DNA of 64,000 nucleotides from the NCBI RefSeq assembly GCF_010501105.1, contig NZ_QVMQ01000012.1, positions 1-64,000 on the forward strand, given 5' to 3'. Below are positions 61,510 through 64,000 of the stretch, piece after piece. Origin of the DNA: Dysgonomonas sp. 511 (GTDB lineage Bacteria > Bacteroidota > Bacteroidia > Bacteroidales > Dysgonomonadaceae). Every line of letters begins with the position of its first letter. Within the stretch, counting starts at the first letter, position 1. The notes beneath the pieces were generated by a model, which was given only the letters and a program-made list of their open reading frames with translations, was not told where the DNA came from and did not search any database. A program made the position numbers and the translations under genes.

Positions 61510-62820
61510 ATGATAGATAATTCAATATTCGAAAATAAGAAAGCAGCCTATCTTACCCTCGGATGCAAGCTTAATTTCGCCGAAACCTCTGCTATCGGCA
61601 GGCAATTGGCACAGGTGGGCGTCCGCAAGGCGAGGAAAGGAGAAATAGCCGATATCTGTGTTGTAAATACTTGTTCGGTGACAGAGCTTGCCGATAAAAA
61701 ATGCAGGCAGGCAGTCCGCAAACTGATAAAGGAAAATCCAGGTGCATTTGTTATCGTTACAGGATGCTACGCCCAGTTGAAGCCCGAAGATATAGCCGGG
61801 ATAGAGGGGGTAGACCTTGTACTGGGTTCGGAGCAAAAGCTGGATGTCGTTGCCTATCTCGATGAATTGAAGAAGAAGGATAAGGGTATAATTTTCACCA
61901 CAAAAACAAACCAGATAAAGGCATTTGTACCCTCTTGTTCCCAAGAAGACCGCACACGCTACTTCCTGAAAGTGCAGGATGGTTGCGACTATTTCTGTTC
62001 GTTCTGCACCATTCCGTTTGCCCGTGGGCGAAGCCGCAACGGCACTATCGCCAGCATGGTAGAGCAGGCGAAAGAAGTGGTGGCAAAAGGCGGCAAGGAG
62101 ATAGTGCTGACAGGGGTAAACATCGGCGACTTTGGCAAAACTACCGGAGAGTCTTTCTTCGACCTGATAAAAGCTTTGGACGAGGTGGAAGGTATTGAAC
62201 GTTACCGCATTTCTTCAATAGAACCTAACTTGCTGACTGACGAGATAATCGAATTTGTGGCATTGTCGAAAAGGTTTGCCCCGCATTTTCATATCCCTTT
62301 GCAATCGGGAAGCGATACAGTACTCAAGTTGATGCGCCGCCGCTACGACACAGCGTTGTTTAAGCACAAGGTGGATAAAATAAAATCGGTAATGCCCGAT
62401 GCTTTTATCGGAGTGGATGTAATAGTGGGAACACGTGGCGAGACGGACGAATGCTTTGAGGAGGCGCGTGCTTTCCTCGAAAATCTCGATTTTTCGCAAC
62501 TTCATGTTTTCACCTACTCCGAACGCCCGAATACGCAGGCATTGAAGATAGACCATAGTGTAGACCCCAAGACAAAACATGCACGTTGCCGCATATTGCT
62601 CGATTTGTCGGACGAAAAGTTGCGAAAGTTTTACCTGTCGCAGCAAGGCCGTACCCGGAAGGTATTATACGAGCATACAGACTATGAGGGTATGATGCAT
62701 GGTTTTACCGAAAACTACATCAAGGTGGAAACTCCGTATAATGAAAACAAAGTGAATGTCTTGTCGGAGGTAGTCCTTGATAGGTTTGACGAAGATAAAA
62801 TATTGTTTTCAGAAATATAA
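61510..62820 (+). CDS. mtaB: tRNA (N6-threonylcarbamoyladenosine-C2)-methylthiotransferase
   Basis: 436 residues. The N-terminal methylthiotransferase domain has cysteines Cys19 (TLGCKLNFAET), Cys55 and Cys86 (VTGCYAQ) for the auxiliary iron-sulfur cluster. The radical-SAM motif is C159-xxx-C163-xx-C166 (DGCDYFCSFCTIPFARG). The GCKLNFAET start is typical of MtaB rather than MiaB. A TRAM-like region closes the protein (EGMMHGFTENYIKVETP). It adds a methylthio group to t6A37 of certain tRNAs. The leader contains a hairpin of 7-bp repeats. Convergent with a sulfatase gene downstream. Confidence 0.94.
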   Translation: MIDNSIFENKKAAYLTLGCKLNFAETSAIGRQLAQVGVRKARKGEIADICVVNTCSVTELADKKCRQAVRKLIKENPGAFVIVTGCYAQLKPEDIAGIEGVDLVLGSEQKLDVVAYLDELKKKDKGIIFTTKTNQIKAFVPSCSQEDRTRYFLKVQDGCDYFCSFCTIPFARGRSRNGTIASMVEQAKEVVAKGGKEIVLTGVNIGDFGKTTGESFFDLIKALDEVEGIERYRISSIEPNLLTDEIIEFVALSKRFAPHFHIPLQSGSDTVLKLMRRRYDTALFKHKVDKIKSVMPDAFIGVDVIVGTRGETDECFEEARAFLENLDFSQLHVFTYSERPNTQALKIDHSVDPKTKHARCRILLDLSDEKLRKFYLSQQGRTRKVLYEHTDYEGMMHGFTENYIKVETPYNENKVNVLSEVVLDRFDEDKILFSEI

Positions 62821-62829
62821 TATCAATGG

Positions 62830-63031
62830 CTTAGTAATAACTGTTAGGAAATATTTCGTTCCAATTTTTAGGATTGTTTTTAAGATAGTTTTTTCTTCCG
62901 CGAAGCGATGATAGCGGGCTATCTGAGCTGAGTGAAAGGAAAACTAGCCAAAAAACAGCTAAAAATGAACGAAGAAAGTTCTGGCTTTCCAGATGGAAAC
63001 GAATTTGTGATATTTCCTAACAGTTACTAAG
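62830..63031. repeat. Long-hairpin repeat, copy D (divergent ends)
   Basis: Ends CTTAGTAA...CTGTTAGGAAATAT and its inverted partner ATATTTCCTAACAGTTACTAAG. TA dinucleotides adjoin the inner ACTGTTAGG ends. Only the interior is like copies A and C: apex GATAGC (62910-62915) / GCTATC (62918-62923) around the same GG and downstream GAGTGAAAGGAAAACTAGCC / AAAACAGCTAAAA. It lies between the convergent mtaB and sulfatase genes. Confidence 0.75.
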
Positions 63032-63034
63032 AAG

Positions 63035-63073
63035 GAGGGTGAATCTCCTTTTTCTATACATTCACCCTCTTTT
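63035..63073 (+). terminator. Terminator hairpin between mtaB and sulfatase
   Basis: GAGGGTGAAT (63035-63044) and ATTCACCCTC (63060-63069), followed by TTTT on the plus strand. The stem is perfect over 10 bp; it would stop transcripts from either side. Confidence 0.75.
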
Positions 63074-63091
63074 AGCTCCTCTGGAATCTAC

Positions 63092-64000
63092 TTATTTCAG
63101 CTCCCGGTCTTTTGCTTCCGGATCGAAATGAGCCCCTGCAATGGCTAAGAATTGTTTCTTGAACGAATCCAATTTACCGGGATGGGTTTCAGCGAGATTT
63201 ACGCGTTGTGCCGGATCGTTTTTAAGGTCGTACAATCCGTATCCGGGTAAATTCCCTATCTCGTTGCCGGTGATATTGCGCTCTTCACCTTTGTATGGCG
63301 GTATCATCGCCCAATCTACAGCCCGAAAGGCAAGTTTGCCCTGCGCTTCCAGAACCAGGTTGTCACGTCCTTTCCCTTTCTTACCCATAAACGTATCAAG
63401 ATGTTCCTCACTATCCAGATTGTCGGGGATATTGCCTCCTGTGAGTTTAGCTAACGAGGCCGGAAGATCGAGTTGGGAAATCAGTTCATCGGAAATCCCG
63501 GGCTCTATTTTACCTTTCCAATATACGAACAACGGTACATGAGTGCCTGCATCGAAAAGGCTGTACTTGCCGCCCCTCAATCCGCCCATAGGATCGTGGC
63601 TACCGGCCATTTCTTTGGCAAAATCTTTATACCCGTCGTTCAATACCGGCCCATTGTCGCTCGAAAAGATTATCAGCGTATTTTCCAACAATCCTTCCGA
63701 TTCGAGGTAAGCCATCAGTTCGCCTACACACCAGTCGGCTTCCATGATAGCGTCGCCACGTGCTCCCATCGTGGTCGATCCCACAAAACGCTGATGAGGT
63801 GCGCGAGGTACATGCGGTTGATGTAGTCCGTAGAACAGGAAAAACGGCTTATCTTTCGTGCTCCCGATAAAATCCTTTACTTTTCCCATAAAATAATCTG
63901 CCATATCCTCATCCACCCATCTGGCGGCATGCCCCCCTTTCATATAGCCTATGCGGGGAATGCCATTTACGATAGAGTAATTATGCCCATGATCCCACAT
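63092..64000 (-). CDS. Sulfatase (S1 family), C-terminal part
   Basis: The window holds the last 302 residues or so; the start and the formylglycine-forming site lie outside. Alkaline-phosphatase-superfamily sulfatase features are FFLFYGLHQPHVPRAPH, the metal ligands in IIFSSDNGPVLND near 110, GGLRGGKYSLFDAGTHVPLFVYW near 138 and, near the end, YGLYDLKNDPAQRVNLAE. These match arylsulfatase A-like enzymes that desulfate glycosaminoglycans and other sulfated glycans. Reads towards the convergent mtaB gene. Together with the sulfatase at 33787 it suggests that the organism uses sulfated host glycans. Substrate unresolved. Confidence 0.9.
   Translation of the reverse strand: MWDHGHNYSIVNGIPRIGYMKGGHAARWVDEDMADYFMGKVKDFIGSTKDKPFFLFYGLHQPHVPRAPHQRFVGSTTMGARGDAIMEADWCVGELMAYLESEGLLENTLIIFSSDNGPVLNDGYKDFAKEMAGSHDPMGGLRGGKYSLFDAGTHVPLFVYWKGKIEPGISDELISQLDLPASLAKLTGGNIPDNLDSEEHLDTFMGKKGKGRDNLVLEAQGKLAFRAVDWAMIPPYKGEERNITGNEIGNLPGYGLYDLKNDPAQRVNLAETHPGKLDSFKKQFLAIAGAHFDPEAKDRELK

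Overview
The window reads as chromosomal DNA of an anaerobic gut-type Bacteroidota, most likely order Bacteroidales and close to Dysgonomonas. The evidence is a SusC/SusD polysaccharide utilisation locus (PUL) with a hybrid two-component regulator, Bacteroidota-restricted families (DUF4290, DUF4294), SPII lipoproteins, an anaerobe-style Ser-type sulfatase, and many promoters of the Bacteroidota form TAnnTTTG, several with an upstream TTG/TTTG box. Genus-level placement is inference.

Layout. 1-175: end of an HU-family gene, then about 1 kb without a gene. 1294-8775 (minus): four-gene operon for secreted proteins. Three share an N-terminal module, one carries a C-terminal FISUMP domain, and the last is a repeat-rich protein of about 1650 residues. 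A strongly base-paired noncoding element lies upstream (8879-9073). 9552-25067 (minus): a PUL with a PL6 lyase, SusD, SusC, a surface lipoprotein, a DUF4955 beta-helix protein, a GH88 unsaturated glucuronyl hydrolase and a hybrid two-component sensor/AraC regulator. The likely logic is: lyases cut a uronic-acid glycan, SusCD and the lipoprotein bind and import the products, GH88 removes the unsaturated uronate, and the sensor switches on the operon. A glycosaminoglycan such as dermatan or chondroitin sulfate fits best, because GH88 is not needed for alginate.

25490-33354: lipid A type acyltransferase, glycosyltransferases, DUF4294 protein, DnaB helicase and an RsmF-like rRNA methyltransferase. 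33501-35199: an IS4-type transposase remnant and an orphan sulfatase. 35520-35939: tRNA-Leu(UAA) and, on the opposite strand, a free-standing promoter-plus-terminator unit that looks like an undescribed small RNA. 36015-49456: housekeeping genes (uvrA, a lytic transglycosylase, ispE, ddh, DUF2461, DUF4290, rimM, M16 peptidase, beta-barrel protein, phosphopantetheinyl transferase, tex). 49732-59097 (minus): one compact ten-gene operon for an ABC-exported surface polysaccharide. 59249-64000: small lipoprotein, acyl-CoA/AMP ligase, mtaB and a truncated sulfatase.

The intergenic DNA is unusually rich in repeats. There are four copies of a roughly 190-bp long-hairpin element whose stem covaries between copies, two inverted copies of a roughly 154-bp GTAAC element beside glycosyltransferase genes, and 7-bp-phased AGTTnnn arrays in gene leaders, two of which flank a sugar aminotransferase gene as direct repeats. 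A GC-rich repeat also supplies the last codons of a wbqC-like gene.
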